This document shows, in pieces, positions 6,518 through 6,862 of a stretch of DNA of 6,862 nucleotides. The stretch is from an uncultured Rhodobacter sp. (GTDB lineage Bacteria > Pseudomonadota > Alphaproteobacteria > Rhodobacterales > Rhodobacteraceae). The notes beneath the pieces are model-generated. The model had not been told where the DNA came from, searched no databases, and saw nothing but the letters and a program-made list of their open reading frames with translations. Positions within the stretch are counted from its first letter, which is position 1. The number at the start of each line of letters is the position of its first letter. Location of the stretch: positions 1 through 6,862 of the forward strand of contig CALGTJ010000561.1 in NCBI GenBank assembly GCA_937901435.1. The letters are read 5' to 3'. A program made the translations under genes and the position numbers.

Positions 6518-6533
6518 GCGCTAACGGTAGCGC
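6518..6533. promoter_or_regulatory. Second palindrome upstream of fba
   Basis: GCGCTA-ACGG-TAGCGC has perfect 6-bp arms and a central CG, its centre about 98 bases upstream of the fba start. There is no T-run on either side, so it is not an obvious terminator. The form suits a LacI-family operator, placed upstream of the likely promoter. Confidence 0.42.
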
Positions 6534-6570
6534 AAACTGTGCGTCCCTGCCTCAATGAGATGCCAAATGC

Positions 6571-6601
6571 GAAAGGGGGCGGATGGGTCCGCCCCCCCTT
6601 T
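6571..6601 (-). terminator. Terminator hairpin after the right-edge gene
   Basis: GGGGGCGGA (6575-6583) pairs perfectly with TCCGCCCCC (6588-6596) around TGGG. On the minus strand the stem is followed by TTTCGCATTT, a short, interrupted U-tail. It lies 26 bases after the stop at 6622 and separates that gene from the fba promoter. Confidence 0.7.
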
Positions 6602-6621
6602 ATCCTTCTCAAACCGACAGT

Positions 6622-6862
6622 TTACTGCGCGTAGCGGCTGCCAAGATCATATTCCAGCCAGGCTTCCATCGCGTCATTGCTGGCCTGATTTTCAGAATCG
6701 CTCCAGATCTCGAAGGCGCCGTCACCTGACATGCGGACCCGCTCGTCGATCAGGGCAAGGATATCGCTGGATTCAGGATCCCCCGCCGCAGAGCCGATCA
6801 TCGCGAACATCGCCAACAGCGCATAAGAGCGGGGCCGTCCTTCGCCGGACAGAAACTTTGCC
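6622..6862 (-). CDS. Hypothetical protein, C-terminal part (runs off the right edge)
   Basis: The frame is open from the window edge to the TAA... stop triplet at 6622-6624 region, giving the last 79 residues of a protein whose start lies outside. The visible part reads AKFLSGEGRPRSYALLAMFA at its beginning. A short hydrophobic stretch follows (~YALLAMFAMIGSAAG), then an acidic, probably helical tail (LALIDERVRM, SDSENQASNDAMEAWLEYDL) ending SRYAQ. A TTG at 6814-6816 could be read as a start, but codons before it remain coding-like and no clear ribosome-binding site was seen, so a truncated gene is preferred. I do not recognise the family. A terminator hairpin follows the stop, which supports a real gene. 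Confidence 0.6.
   Translation of the reverse strand, partial: AKFLSGEGRPRSYALLAMFAMIGSAAGDPESSDILALIDERVRMSGDGAFEIWSDSENQASNDAMEAWLEYDLGSRYAQ

Noticed and set aside
5492..6634. Long + strand open frame (380 codons) opposite fba
   Set aside because: It is antisense to a clearly conserved aldolase, has low-complexity Gly/Arg/His-rich composition typical of antisense frames in GC-rich coding DNA, and runs through the fba operators.
1..6862. CRISPR array, tRNA/rRNA, insertion sequence or phage/defence genes
   Set aside because: No regularly spaced repeats, no RNA gene landmarks, no transposase or integrase motifs and no terminal inverted repeats were seen; the genes are core metabolism and division.

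Overview
The window reads as ordinary chromosome of an alphaproteobacterium, most likely a Rhodobacterales/Roseobacter-group member. The evidence is the moderately high G+C codon use, a pyruvate dehydrogenase E1-beta with its own N-terminal lipoyl domain, and the gene order class I aldolase - FtsB/DivIC - pdhA - pdhB - pdhC. The taxon is inferred from protein character and synteny, not from a database search.

Layout. Positions 1-45 may hold the tail of an upstream gene. Then cysE (serine O-acetyltransferase, 106-909) runs on the + strand. It converges on the pyruvate dehydrogenase operon, and the two share a strong bidirectional terminator (983-1017). Everything to the right is on the - strand. 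In transcription order from the right edge these are: the C-terminal 79 residues of an unrecognised protein (6622-6862) with a terminator hairpin; fba (class I fructose-bisphosphate aldolase, 5498-6427) with two 3' hairpins; ftsB (5029-5328); a 234-base regulatory gap; and pdhA-pdhB-pdhC (4794 down to 1059). The three pdh genes are tightly coupled: a 1-base overlap, then an 11-base gap.

Function. Fba works in glycolysis/gluconeogenesis. PdhA+PdhB (E1) and PdhC (E2) convert pyruvate to acetyl-CoA; E3 (lipoamide dehydrogenase) is not in the window. CysE uses acetyl-CoA and serine to start cysteine synthesis. FtsB is a small membrane-anchored division protein lying between the carbon-metabolism genes.

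No undescribed biological system is visible. The most interesting signals are non-coding. A central-CG, LacI-type imperfect palindrome lies just upstream of pdhA, and a site sharing the 10-mer AGCGTTAAAC lies just upstream of fba. Two further palindromes lie in the same two promoter regions. Together these suggest common control of aldolase and pyruvate dehydrogenase. Two protein-level points also stand out: the near-identical lipoyl domains of PdhB and PdhC, and a CysE that lacks the usual C-terminal tail ending in isoleucine. No intergenic gap exceeds 300 bases.
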